A DNA stretch of 64,000 nucleotides from Clostridium estertheticum subsp. estertheticum (lineage in GTDB: Bacteria; Bacillota; Clostridia; Clostridiales; Clostridiaceae): contig NZ_CP015756.1 of NCBI RefSeq assembly GCF_001877035.1, forward strand, positions 921,001 through 985,000, read 5' to 3'. Positions 43,969-53,549 of the stretch are shown here, piece by piece (positions within the stretch are counted from its first letter, which is position 1; each line of letters opens with the position of its first letter). Both the position numbers and the translations under genes were made by a program. The notes beneath the pieces are model-generated. The model saw only the letters and a list, made by a program, of their open reading frames with translations. It was not told the DNA's origin and did no database searches.

Positions 43969-45591
43969 ATGGAGACACTTGATGTCAAACGTAAAGAAAT
44001 AGAGCATATCTATGGTAAGGTAAGTCCATTTGAACTTAAGAATAAATTAATTAGCCTTGCAGAAGATTCAAAAGAAAAGGGTGCACATGCATTACTAGAT
44101 GCAGGCAGGGGTAATCCAAATTGGACAGCAGCAACTCCTCGGGAAGCTTTTTTTACATTTGGTCTTTTTTCGGTTTTAGAAACACGTAGAGTATGGAACA
44201 ATGATGATCTTGGTGGGATGCCAGAAAAAAAAGGAATTGCAGATCGATTTCGAGATTTTATTAGAGAAAATCCTACTTATCCAGGAGTTGAGCTTCTTGA
44301 AAATATTATTAATTATGGAATAACATCTAAAGGATTTGATCAAGATGATTGGGTACATGAACTGGCAGATGGAATTATAGGAGATAACTACCCAGAACCT
44401 GATAGAATGCTTACACATGTTGAAAAAGTTGTTCACGATTATCTTATTCAAGAATTGTGTTATAACTCCCCAATGAATGGGAAATTCAATTTGTTTGCTG
44501 TAGAAGGTGCAACGGCTGGAATGTGTTATATATTTGATAGTTTGATTGCTAATAATATACTATCTATTGGTGATAAAATTGCTTTAATGGCACCTATATT
44601 TACTCCTTATCTTGAGATTCCACATTTACCACGGTATAATTTTGATGTTGTTGAGCTTTTAGCTTCCGAGACGACTTCTGATGGTACGCATACGTGGCAA
44701 TACCCTAATGATCAAATTGAAAAACTTAGGGATCCATCTATAAAAGCTTTGTTTATTGTAAATCCAAGCAATCCAGCATCTGTAGCAATGAAATCTGAAA
44801 CAATTCAACTTATAAAAAGTATAGTAAAAGAAGATAATCCTAATTTAATGATTATTTCAGATGACGTTTATGGTACTTTTGTTGATAATTTCCGCTCGTT
44901 AGTAGCTGATTTGCCATATAATTCAATAGGTGTATATTCTTTTTCTAAATATTTTGGAGTAACAGGATGGCGCCTTGGCACTATTGCTCTTTATGAAGAT
45001 AATGTATTTGATAAATTATTAAGAGAATTACCTGAAGATAAAAAAGAAAGGTCAAGAAGACGTTATTCATCATTATCAACTAATCCTGAACAAATCCCTT
45101 TTATTGATAGAATAGTAGCAGATAGTAGGCAAGTAGCACTAAACCATACTGCAGGTTTATCAACACCACAACAAATACAAATGGCTTTTTTCTCTGTATT
45201 TGCACTTCTTGATAAAGAAAATAAATATAAGCAGCTTACTAAAGATATTTGCCATCGTAGGCAAAAGCTTTTATTTGAAGGGTTGGGTTTAGAACTCCGA
45301 TGCGATCCGCTGGATGCAGCATATTATACAGAATTTGATTTGTTAGAGTGGGCATGTAATTATTATGGTGATGAATTTGCAAAGTATTTGCAAAAAAAAT
45401 ATAAACCTGTGGATATTCTTTTCCGTTTAGCACAAGAATCTTCTATAGTATTACTTGGTGGTGATGGATTTCATGGACCTGAATGGTCAATTAGAATATC
45501 GCTCGCAAATCTTGATGATGAGCATTACAGTAAAATAGGAAAAGTGCTCCATAAGATACTTGAGGAATATGTGACGGAGTGGAAGAATTAG
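43969..45591 (+). CDS. aspD: aspartate 4-decarboxylase / aminotransferase
   Basis: PLP enzyme that converts aspartate to alanine plus CO2, with side aminotransferase activity (540 aa, the normal long form). The N-terminal DAGRGNPNWTAATPREAFFTFG and the long insertion GITSKGFDQDDWVHELADGIIGDNYPEP are specific to AspD among class I aminotransferases. The PLP lysine lies in YSFSKYFGVTGWRLG; NPSNPAS and SIRISLANL are also conserved. Aspartate decarboxylation consumes a proton and, with an aspartate:alanine antiporter, can generate a proton gradient. No AspT gene is adjacent; the APC permease at 39317 is the only nearby candidate partner. Start after AGGAGGA. Confidence 0.93.
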   Translation: METLDVKRKEIEHIYGKVSPFELKNKLISLAEDSKEKGAHALLDAGRGNPNWTAATPREAFFTFGLFSVLETRRVWNNDDLGGMPEKKGIADRFRDFIRENPTYPGVELLENIINYGITSKGFDQDDWVHELADGIIGDNYPEPDRMLTHVEKVVHDYLIQELCYNSPMNGKFNLFAVEGATAGMCYIFDSLIANNILSIGDKIALMAPIFTPYLEIPHLPRYNFDVVELLASETTSDGTHTWQYPNDQIEKLRDPSIKALFIVNPSNPASVAMKSETIQLIKSIVKEDNPNLMIISDDVYGTFVDNFRSLVADLPYNSIGVYSFSKYFGVTGWRLGTIALYEDNVFDKLLRELPEDKKERSRRRYSSLSTNPEQIPFIDRIVADSRQVALNHTAGLSTPQQIQMAFFSVFALLDKENKYKQLTKDICHRRQKLLFEGLGLELRCDPLDAAYYTEFDLLEWACNYYGDEFAKYLQKKYKPVDILFRLAQESSIVLLGGDGFHGPEWSIRISLANLDDEHYSKIGKVLHKILEEYVTEWKN

Positions 45592-45618
45592 ATAGTTAAT
45601 ATTATACATAGTTTACAA

Positions 45619-45653
45619 AGAAGGTATAGCAATGTTTTGTTATGCCTTTTCTA
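45619..45653 (+). terminator. terminator after aspD
   Basis: Imperfect stem AGAAGGTATAGCA / TGTTATGCCTTTTCT followed by weak T content; similar in sequence to the hairpin at 28018. Confidence 0.7.
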
Positions 45654-45719
45654 AAATAGACTGTTGATTTTAAATATATTTAAAACATAATTCTATGATG
45701 AAGGGGGCGATGAATATAA

Positions 45720-46988
45720 ATGTTTAAACGTTACATATGCGGTAGTGATCGTGAAACATATTTTAATAATTTGTTTAACTCTTTGGAAGAGGGTTTTCTG
45801 CTGAATGAGGTTATTTGTGGAGTTGATGGAATAGCGGTAAGTTTTAAAATATTAGAATTTAATAATTTTTTTGAAGATATGTTTGGAGTAAAAAGAAATA
45901 TTATAGGCAAAACAATTAAAGAAGTATACCCTGATATAGATTCAAAATGGATTGAAACATGCGGTAAAGTTGCACTAAGTGGTAAAAGTATAAAACAAAA
46001 TATATATATTAAAAGTGTAGACAAACATTATAAAGTTAATATTATTAGTCCAACTAAAGGTCAGTTTATTATTTTATTTAATGATATTACAGATATTATT
46101 AAAGCTAATGAAGTGTTAAAAAAATACTTTATACTGTTTGAGAATGCAATGGATATAATCATTTATCTTAAATCAGATGGACGTATTATTGATGCAAATA
46201 AAACTGCGGTAGAAAAATATGGTTACTCTCGCGAAGAATTTCATAATATGAGATTACAACAATTAAGAGAGCCCTCAACTATGAAGGAATATCAGGCACA
46301 AATGGAGATTTCCGCTTCAGAAGGAATAGTGTATGAAGGTATCAATGTTAAAAAAGACGGCACAACTTTTCCAGTAGAAGTAAGCTCACAGACTACAGAA
46401 ATAAACGGAGAATTATTTCGAATTCATATTATTCGTGACATTACGCAGAGGAAAGAATCTGAAGAAAAGATAAAGTACCTTGCAAACTATGATGCTTTAA
46501 CAGAGATACCAAATAGAGGGTTTTTTATGTATCAATTTGAAAAAATATTAAACCAATCTAAAGCAAATAAAAATAAATTTGCAGTATTAATTTTTGACGT
46601 AGATAAATTTAAATTAATAAATGACATTCATGGTCACAATGCAGGGGATGAAGTTTTGAAACAAGTAGCAAAAAGACTAAAAGAAGCTGTAAGAAGGACT
46701 GATATAATTGGTAGGTTTGGTGGAGATGAGTTTCTCGTGATTCAACCTTTTATAAAGGGTAAAGAAGATATTTTAATGATTGCCGATAGAATACTTAAGT
46801 TTGTGAATAAGCCTGTAAAATGGAATAATGTCAATTTGGATGTACATATAAGCATAGGAATTACTATTTATCCTGATGGATCTGACAATACGCAAGGTCT
46901 AATTCATAATGCAGATAAAGCAATGTATTTTACTAAGAAAAAAGGTGGCAATGCTTATAGTTTCTATATTAATAACAGGCTATTTTAA
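45720..46988 (+). CDS. PAS-PAS-GGDEF diguanylate cyclase
   Basis: A 422-residue soluble protein. Residues about 15-125 form a PAS-like fold (SLEEGFLLNEVI, GKTIKEVYPDID), a second PAS domain spans about 130-250 (ENAMDIIIYLKSDGRIIDANKTAVEKYGY, HIIRDITQRKE), and the GGDEF domain follows with an intact FGGDEF near 333. No membrane segment or EAL domain. Likely makes c-di-GMP in response to a cytoplasmic cue. Start after AAGGGGGCGATG-like site. Confidence 0.9.
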   Translation: MFKRYICGSDRETYFNNLFNSLEEGFLLNEVICGVDGIAVSFKILEFNNFFEDMFGVKRNIIGKTIKEVYPDIDSKWIETCGKVALSGKSIKQNIYIKSVDKHYKVNIISPTKGQFIILFNDITDIIKANEVLKKYFILFENAMDIIIYLKSDGRIIDANKTAVEKYGYSREEFHNMRLQQLREPSTMKEYQAQMEISASEGIVYEGINVKKDGTTFPVEVSSQTTEINGELFRIHIIRDITQRKESEEKIKYLANYDALTEIPNRGFFMYQFEKILNQSKANKNKFAVLIFDVDKFKLINDIHGHNAGDEVLKQVAKRLKEAVRRTDIIGRFGGDEFLVIQPFIKGKEDILMIADRILKFVNKPVKWNNVNLDVHISIGITIYPDGSDNTQGLIHNADKAMYFTKKKGGNAYSFYINNRLF

Positions 46989-47143
46989 AATGATGTTAGT
47001 TGTAGCCAATAGGGAGTAAAATGTTGAATTTGTGTATTATATAAGACTTTTATGTAAAAAAATAAAGAATTATACATAATAAACGAGTATTAAATGATTA
47101 GATCAAAAAAGATAAATTTATAATAAAAAGGAGAAAAATAAGG

Positions 47144-47983
47144 ATGGAAAAAACAATTTCTAACAATGAGGCATTAAATGCGTTCAATACTTTATTACCG
47201 TACTTACCCTATTTCTTTGATGATGATGATGTTTCTTTTGGGGTAGCAGATACACAAACATATTTGAATGTAGTATGTAATCCAAATTTAGATTTGAAAT
47301 TAAAGGAAGGCGACGAAATACCACAGGGTGGAGCAATACAGACGGCAATTAAAAATGATAAAGTTCTTGTTAAAGATGTGCCAAAAGAGGTATATGGAAT
47401 TCCATTTAGATCTTATGCAATTCCTGTTCATAATAAACAAGGAGTAGTAGAAGGGTGCATTGTAATGGGTAAAAGTTTAATTAAAAGAAATGAGTTAATG
47501 AGCATTTCTCAAACTTTATCATCAGCTCTTGGGCAAATATCAGATGCTGTTAACGATCTTTCTTTAGGAGTACAAGATGTGGTTAATATGAATGAAGATA
47601 TAGTTTTAAAAGTTGAAGAAACTGATAAAAGCTCAAAAAATACAGATGAAATTCTAAGTTTTATTCAAGCAATTTCATCAAAAACAAATATGTTAGGTTT
47701 AAATGCTGCAATTGAAGCTGCAAGAGCAGGAGAGGCAGGGAGAGGATTTAAAGTAGTTGCAACAGAAATTAGGAAATTATCAACTTCAACTAGTGAATCA
47801 GTTAAAAAGGTGGATGATGTATTAAAAAACATTGCGGCTTCGATAAAAAGTATAAACGAAAAAGTAAGTAAATCAACAGGAGTGTTTGAGGGTCAGGCTG
47901 CGACACTTGAGGAAATAGCAGCATCACTTGAAGAATTAAATTCAACAGCTGAAATGATGGGGAATCTAGCTGAAAAAATATAA
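47144..47983 (+). CDS. short soluble methyl-accepting chemotaxis-like protein
   Basis: A 279-residue cytoplasmic transducer of a clostridial short type. The N-terminal half (about 1-120) is a small ligand domain ([42 protein letters not shown]), and the C-terminal half is a compact MCP signalling domain with [27 protein letters not shown]. No membrane helices. The ligand is unknown; the first half has the look of a PAS/GAF-type domain. Start after AAGGAG. Confidence 0.85.
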   Translation: MEKTISNNEALNAFNTLLPYLPYFFDDDDVSFGVADTQTYLNVVCNPNLDLKLKEGDEIPQGGAIQTAIKNDKVLVKDVPKEVYGIPFRSYAIPVHNKQGVVEGCIVMGKSLIKRNELMSISQTLSSALGQISDAVNDLSLGVQDVVNMNEDIVLKVEETDKSSKNTDEILSFIQAISSKTNMLGLNAAIEAARAGEAGRGFKVVATEIRKLSTSTSESVKKVDDVLKNIAASIKSINEKVSKSTGVFEGQAATLEEIAASLEELNSTAEMMGNLAEKI

Positions 47984-48003
47984 AGAAAAATCGGATAGTG
48001 TAA

Positions 48004-48052
48004 AAATAACTGTTTCTAAAGGTAAAAATTTACCTTTAGAAACAGTTTATTT
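48004..48052. terminator. bidirectional terminator
   Basis: A 23-bp perfect stem (48004-48026 with 48029-48051), two-base loop, A-run and T-run at the two ends, between convergent genes. Confidence 0.9.
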
Positions 48053-48796
48053 TATATCAGCTAAAGATTTAAAATCCGGGCGTGCAGCTGAATCTAATAA
48101 GTAAGAAGAGGTGGTTGCTTCTTTTATTCTAAATTTATTTAATTCACTAATTATTTCGTCAGCATCTCCGATTCCTATGCCATGCCCATAATAAAGACCA
48201 TTACTAAGGTCTATAACATTTTCTCCTTGCCACTCAGGTGCTACGGGATCTACATCCGGATTGTAAAAATATCTTCTATCACCTGGGAAATAGTCACTTC
48301 GTTTTTTTATAAAACCCACATCTTCAAGAAGATTATCTATATAATGCCAATTCATTAACTGTATATTTGGAAATAATCTATTGAAAAGATTTGCAGAGAA
48401 TATATTAAGTAATGCTTGATAATAAATAATAACCATGGCGGTTGCACATTCAGTACCATATTTAGAACTATTTATAGAAATATCCTTAATAGCATCACTA
48501 GGGGCTACTCCTTTTTTTAATATAAAGCCACCTTCCTTAGTACGATCCCAATAATCAGGGTTACATATTGATTTACGAAAGGTTCTGAAATCCATATCTC
48601 CTTTATTTAGATTTTTTGCAGCAATAACAATACTATATCGAAAATCTAACTCAAATTTAAATTGAGTTAATGAATCATATTTATATTGCGATTTACTTAA
48701 ATCCATCTTAGTTATAATATCTTTTTCAATATCATTTGGATTATAATCATGAATAAAGGTATTAACGTTAACAACACTTCCAGAAATTATTATCAT
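48047..48796 (-). CDS. tgl: spore coat protein-glutamine gamma-glutamyltransferase
   Basis: Spore-coat transglutaminase that forms epsilon-(gamma-glutamyl)lysine cross-links between coat proteins. At 249 aa it matches the B. subtilis Tgl size. The active cysteine is C117 in SKYGTECATAMVIIYYQALL (C116 in B. subtilis), with the neighbouring E116. Downstream blocks PGDRRYFYNPDVDPVAPEWQGENVIDL and LYYGHGIGIGDADEII also fit Tgl. Its start overlaps the stop of the upstream unknown gene by four bases (ATGA), so they are translationally coupled. Confidence 0.92.
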   Translation of the reverse strand: MIIISGSVVNVNTFIHDYNPNDIEKDIITKMDLSKSQYKYDSLTQFKFELDFRYSIVIAAKNLNKGDMDFRTFRKSICNPDYWDRTKEGGFILKKGVAPSDAIKDISINSSKYGTECATAMVIIYYQALLNIFSANLFNRLFPNIQLMNWHYIDNLLEDVGFIKKRSDYFPGDRRYFYNPDVDPVAPEWQGENVIDLSNGLYYGHGIGIGDADEIISELNKFRIKEATTSSYLLDSAARPDFKSLADIK

Positions 48797-49545
48797 CTAT
48801 TAACCTCCGCTATGTTTATTTGATTAATTATGGGTTGGTTAATCCATGACCTCCATAAATATTTATTTTCATATTGAATTTTAAGAGAGAAGTTTGATAG
48901 TAATTGTTTGTTATTATCATCTAATTTGTTAAAATAATTAGATAAGTTATTTTCCTTTTTTGTTAATGGGATAAAGGGCTTACCAGTATAAACTGATACC
49001 CGTTTACATAAATATTTGGCATCGATTGCTATTGCATAAGGCTTAGGGTTACTTGTTCGTTGGTAACTTTCACCTGTAAAATATAAAAAAGGGTAGTTTT
49101 CTTTAAGATAGTAGAAAAAAGAGAGATATTGTTTTTTAACATCCACGATTCGAGTCATATCTATTGCGGGCACAAAATCTAAAAGTTGACCAGCTAATTT
49201 AACATCATTTATGTTTTCTGAATCCAGGTAATTTGCAATTAACATTAGACTGTAGGGATCTCTTGCTTGAAAAAAAGTCCATATTAGGTCATGATTAAAT
49301 TGACCTTTTCTATTTCTAGAAAAAATAGTATCCACTATTGTTGGCAAAATTGTCTTGTCATTGTGAGTCTTTATTAAAAGTGAAGCAGTAACATCCAAAA
49401 TTTCATCATTGTCATCACTTAACTCACGGCTTAATATGCAGCTTTCAAATATGCCCTTCAAAGCAGGATAGGCTATTTCTCTATAATTAGAATATAAATA
49501 CTTAAGTGTAGATAAATTTGAGTTTTTTATATTATTTATTCGCAT
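48793..49545 (-). CDS. unknown protein coupled to tgl
   Basis: A 250-residue soluble protein, largely helical in its first 150 residues with repeated hydrophobic helices (a HEAT-like look: IAYPALKGIFESC, VTASLLIKTH, LIWTFFQARDPYSLMLIANYL), then a different C-terminal part rich in aromatic and basic residues. No signal peptide, cysteine motif or known domain recognised. It has a strong GGAGGAG ribosome binding site and is coupled by a four-base overlap to tgl, so it is most likely also a spore or coat protein, perhaps a Tgl substrate, scaffold or regulator. That role is inferred only. Confidence 0.7.
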   Translation of the reverse strand: MRINNIKNSNLSTLKYLYSNYREIAYPALKGIFESCILSRELSDDNDEILDVTASLLIKTHNDKTILPTIVDTIFSRNRKGQFNHDLIWTFFQARDPYSLMLIANYLDSENINDVKLAGQLLDFVPAIDMTRIVDVKKQYLSFFYYLKENYPFLYFTGESYQRTSNPKPYAIAIDAKYLCKRVSVYTGKPFIPLTKKENNLSNYFNKLDDNNKQLLSNFSLKIQYENKYLWRSWINQPIINQINIAEVNR

Positions 49546-49730
49546 ATAATCTCCTCCTTTATTACGTATTTTAGATTTTTAATATAAATAAAGAAACATA
49601 TTATATAATATTATTAATAGAGTCATTTTGTTAAAGTTATTATTAAATATGGTAATTAATATTGAAATTGGTATTGAATAGAGGATAACTGTATAATGAT
49701 TAGTGTTAAATAAATAGATAGGAAAGGATT

Positions 49731-50666
49731 TTGATTATTTTGAAAAACAAAAACATTTTTACAAATAAAAAAGTTGTAGCTATTATTGCAACATTTTGTT
49801 GTTTTTTATGGGGGAGTGCATTTCCAGCGATTAAAAATGGATATACAATGTTTAATATTTCCGCAAGTGATATACCTTCAAAGCTTGTATTTGCAGGTTA
49901 TAGATTTATTATAGCAGGGCTAATTTTACTTGTTATGGCTAAAACTTGTGGAAAGAAAATATTTAATATTTCAAAAAAAAATGCTCTGGATTTAAGTTGT
50001 TTGGGCGTAATTCAAACAACACTTCAGTATATATTTTTTTATATTGGTGTTTCTAATACCACAGGTGTTAAAGGATCTATAATGAATTCTACTGTTACAT
50101 TTTTTAGTGTTATTTTAGCTCATTATATATATGTAAATGATAAATTGAATATGCAGAAAATACTTGGATGTATTCTAGGATTTATAGGAGTTATGAGTAT
50201 GAATTTTAGTACTGACTTATTGGATTTTTCTTTTAGGTTTAATGGAGAAGGATTTTTAATGATTGCGGCATTTGTTTCTGCAGTAGGTGCTATATATGGT
50301 AAAAAACTTACTAAAAGCATGGATGTAATGGTGGTGACGGGGTATAGCCTTTTTGTAGGAGGAATAATGTTAATGTTACTTGGAATGTTATCCGGTGGTA
50401 GCGTTTATCATTTTACAATGGATTCTTCACTTTTATTAATGTACCTTGCCTTATTGTCATCAGCGGCATTTTCATTATGGAATCTGCTTCTAAAATATAA
50501 TAAGGTAGGTCCCGTGTCCATTTTTAATTTTTTAATACCAATTTTCGGATCAATACTCTCAGCAATATTCTTAAATGAAAATATATTTGAATATAAAAAT
50601 ATGGTTGCACTTGTATTAGTATGTTTAGGTATATGGATGGTTAATAAAGAAAAGGCAACTACATAG
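49731..50666 (+). CDS. EamA/DMT family transporter
   Basis: A 311-residue drug/metabolite transporter with ten membrane helices in two EamA repeats (CCFLWGSAFPAIKNGY at the start; LSSAAFSLWNLLLKYNKVGPVSIFNFLIPIFGSI in the second repeat). Substrate unknown. Translation starts at a TTG: 49731 lies only three bases from AAAGGA, so the in-frame TTG at 49740 is an equally good choice. Stand-alone gene upstream of the pot operon. Confidence 0.87.
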   Translation: MIILKNKNIFTNKKVVAIIATFCCFLWGSAFPAIKNGYTMFNISASDIPSKLVFAGYRFIIAGLILLVMAKTCGKKIFNISKKNALDLSCLGVIQTTLQYIFFYIGVSNTTGVKGSIMNSTVTFFSVILAHYIYVNDKLNMQKILGCILGFIGVMSMNFSTDLLDFSFRFNGEGFLMIAAFVSAVGAIYGKKLTKSMDVMVVTGYSLFVGGIMLMLLGMLSGGSVYHFTMDSSLLLMYLALLSSAAFSLWNLLLKYNKVGPVSIFNFLIPIFGSILSAIFLNENIFEYKNMVALVLVCLGIWMVNKEKATT

Positions 50667-50775
50667 TATGATTAGGATATATAATCATAATTATGAACAT
50701 TATGGTATAATTAGAATAGAAATTTTTAGAATTATATTTTTTAATATTAGATAAACGGAGAGGAGTTTTTTTAAA

Positions 50776-51849
50776 TTGTCAGAAATTATATTAGAAATAG
50801 ATAATATAATAAAAAAGTTTGGAAATCAGGAAGTAATTAAGAATATATCGCTAAAGGTAAATAAAGGTGAGTTTTTAACGCTACTAGGGCCAAGTGGCTG
50901 TGGGAAAACAACGACCCTTAGAATAATAGCAGGTTTTGAAAAACCAACAAGTGGGAGCGTTCTACTAGAAGGGGTACATGTTGAAAATAAGCAACCTAAT
51001 GATAGAAATGTAAATACAGTATTTCAAAACTATGCATTATTTCCACATATGAATGTGTTCGATAATATAGCGTATGGTTTAAAAATTAGAAAGGTGAATA
51101 AGATAGAAATAAAAAAGAGAGTTATTGAAATGCTTAGTTTAGTGCAGCTAGAAGGGTACGCGAAAAGAAAAATAGATGGACTAAGCGGTGGTCAAAAACA
51201 AAGAGTTGCAATAGGCCGTGCGCTAATAAACAATCCTAAAATATTACTCTTAGATGAGCCGTTGGGTGCACTTGATTTAAAACTTAGAAAACAAATGCAA
51301 GTCGAACTTAAAAAACTTCAAAAAAAATTACAAATTACCTTTGTATATGTTACACATGATCAAGAGGAAGCACTTAATATGTCTGATCGAATAGTAGTTA
51401 TGAATGATGGAATCATAGAACAGATAGGAACACCAGAAGACATATACGAGAGGCCTAAGACGAAATTTGTAGCCGGTTTTATTGGAGAATCTAATTTAAT
51501 TAAGACCAAAATAAAAAGGATTGATGAAGAAAAGATATCCGTTAAAATTGGTGAATATGATATGAACTTGAATTATAAAAATTATGATAATTCAAGAAAT
51601 AAAGAAAGCTATATTTTAATCAGACCGGAAAACATAAAATATACTAGGGAAAAACCGCCAATCGGACTTATTGCAACAATAAAAGAACATAGTTATATTG
51701 GATCTATCATTAAAACTACTATAGAAATTGAAGGCGGGCAGGAAATTATAGTTTGTGATTATGATAAGAAAAAAGATTTAATAGGTATAGGTAGTGAGGT
51801 TTGGATGTACTTTGAACCTGAAGATGTAGTTATAGTTGAAGAAGGTTAG
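50776..51849 (+). CDS. potA: spermidine/putrescine ABC transporter ATPase PotA
   Basis: Cytoplasmic ATPase of the polyamine importer (357 aa). Walker A GPSGCGKTT, signature LSGGQKQRVAIGRAL, Walker B ILLLDEPLGALD and the switch histidine in VTHDQEEAL are intact. The C-terminal TOBE regulatory domain follows from about 240. TTG start after GGAGAGGAG. First gene of potABCD; potB begins within a few bases of its stop. Confidence 0.93.
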   Translation: MSEIILEIDNIIKKFGNQEVIKNISLKVNKGEFLTLLGPSGCGKTTTLRIIAGFEKPTSGSVLLEGVHVENKQPNDRNVNTVFQNYALFPHMNVFDNIAYGLKIRKVNKIEIKKRVIEMLSLVQLEGYAKRKIDGLSGGQKQRVAIGRALINNPKILLLDEPLGALDLKLRKQMQVELKKLQKKLQITFVYVTHDQEEALNMSDRIVVMNDGIIEQIGTPEDIYERPKTKFVAGFIGESNLIKTKIKRIDEEKISVKIGEYDMNLNYKNYDNSRNKESYILIRPENIKYTREKPPIGLIATIKEHSYIGSIIKTTIEIEGGQEIIVCDYDKKKDLIGIGSEVWMYFEPEDVVIVEEG

Positions 51850-51858
51850 GTGACTAAA

Positions 51859-52716
51859 ATGAAAAATGTGAAAGAAAATATTTTAAAGGTTTTGACAATA
51901 GTTCCAATATCTTTTTGGATGCTCTTCTTCGTGGCTATCCCACTTTTGTATATTGTGTTTATTAGCTTTATGCAAAGGGGCGATGACGGTAGTATAGTTT
52001 ATATATCAACAATATCAAATTATACAAGAATGGCTAGGCCTCTGTATGTCAAGGTGTTTCTAGACTCTATAGTAGTAGCTTTTGTTACAACATTATTTAC
52101 CTTGGTGTTTGGATATCCTTTTGCATATTTTGCTACCAAGATAAAGAAATATAAAATTTTAGTAATGCTTTTAATAATGGCACCATTTTTAACTAATTCA
52201 TTAATACGTACTTATGGGTGGATTGTAATTCTAAGTACTAATGGAATATTAAATCATGCACTACTTATAACTGGAATCATAAAAGAACCATTAAAGATGT
52301 TGTACTCTTATGGAGCAGTAATGATTGGAATGATATATACAATGTTTCCATTTATGGTACTTCCGCTTTATAATTCTATAGATAAAATGGATAGAGCTTA
52401 TATTGAAGCAGCTAAAGATCTTGGTTCAAGTAGATGGAGGACTTTTAGAACAGTTACGGTGCCGCTAACTATGCCAGGAATAGTTGCTGGCTGTATTTTA
52501 GTATTTGTACCTTCTGTAGGACTCTTTTTCATACCAGATTTAATGGGTGGAAGTAATGTAATGCTTATTGGAAATCTAATTGAAAATCAATTTATGGGAG
52601 CGAATGATTGGCCCTTTGGGGCAGCGCTGTCAATAATAATGATTTTTATATCCTTAATTTTAATTCTGGTTTATGTGAAAATTGTTGGTAAAAAGTTAGA
52701 CACGGAGGTGTTCTAA
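51859..52716 (+). CDS. potB: spermidine/putrescine ABC transporter permease PotB
   Basis: Membrane subunit (285 aa, six helices) with the EAA loop RAYIEAAKDLGSSRWRTFRTVTVPLTMPG. The ATG at 51859 follows AGGTGA; the GTG at 51850, directly after the potA stop, is an alternative start. Ends one base into potC (TAATG). Confidence 0.92.
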   Translation: MKNVKENILKVLTIVPISFWMLFFVAIPLLYIVFISFMQRGDDGSIVYISTISNYTRMARPLYVKVFLDSIVVAFVTTLFTLVFGYPFAYFATKIKKYKILVMLLIMAPFLTNSLIRTYGWIVILSTNGILNHALLITGIIKEPLKMLYSYGAVMIGMIYTMFPFMVLPLYNSIDKMDRAYIEAAKDLGSSRWRTFRTVTVPLTMPGIVAGCILVFVPSVGLFFIPDLMGGSNVMLIGNLIENQFMGANDWPFGAALSIIMIFISLILILVYVKIVGKKLDTEVF

Positions 52717-53498
52717 TGGATTCAAAATTATCAAAAGGACTCGAGAGAACATATATATTTTGTATATTTGCGTTTTTGTATGTTCCAATAGCAATAATTA
52801 TTATGTACTCTTTTAATGCTGCAAAATCTAATGTAGTTTTTAGTGGTTTTACTCTTGATTGGTACACTAAGTTATTTACTGATGATGATGTAATTACAGC
52901 ACTTGTAAATAGTTTAACTATTGCAACCTTAAGTACAATAATTTCAGCAATAATTGGGACTCTTGGAGCAATCGGACTAAAAAGGCATAATTTCAAAGGA
53001 AAAGGAATTATAAGTTTACTTGTTTATATTCCAATTGTAATTCCAGAGATAATTATGGGAGTATCATTACTAATTTTGTTCTCAACTCTTCAAATTGATT
53101 TGGGCATATTTACATTAGTACTAGCACATACAACCTTTTGCACCCCGTTTGTATTTATAAATGTTAAATCAAGACTTGCTGGACTTGATTTGTCAATTGA
53201 AGATGCGGCGATGGATTTGGGTGCATCAAAACTTACGGTGTTTAGAACAATTACATTTCCAATGATTTTACCAGCAGTGCTTTCAGGTGCTATGCTTGCG
53301 TTTGCACTGTCACTGGATGATATAATCATAAATATCTTTTTGAGTGGACCAGCAAGTACTACACTTCCAATTAAAATATTCTCAATGTTAAAATTTGGGC
53401 TTTCACCTGAAATAAACGCATTGTGCACAATAATGTTAGTAACAACTTTTGCTGTTTTAATATTATCACAGGTTATAAAAATAAGGAGGGAAAAATAG
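52716..53498 (+). CDS. potC: spermidine/putrescine ABC transporter permease PotC
   Basis: Second membrane subunit (260 aa, six helices), EAA loop LSIEDAAMDLGASKLTVFRTITFPMILPAV, and the family segment ALSLDDIIINIFLSGP. Coupled to potB by the overlapping TAATG. Confidence 0.93.
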   Translation: MDSKLSKGLERTYIFCIFAFLYVPIAIIIMYSFNAAKSNVVFSGFTLDWYTKLFTDDDVITALVNSLTIATLSTIISAIIGTLGAIGLKRHNFKGKGIISLLVYIPIVIPEIIMGVSLLILFSTLQIDLGIFTLVLAHTTFCTPFVFINVKSRLAGLDLSIEDAAMDLGASKLTVFRTITFPMILPAVLSGAMLAFALSLDDIIINIFLSGPASTTLPIKIFSMLKFGLSPEINALCTIMLVTTFAVLILSQVIKIRREK

Positions 53499-53549
53499 AA
53501 TACATTTATAATCAATTTTTCTTTGTTAAAGAAATTAGGGGGGATTTAT

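Noticed and set aside
53090-53515. Minus-strand open frame of 141 codons inside potC
   Set aside because: Antisense shadow of a clear permease gene; no start signals or recognisable product.
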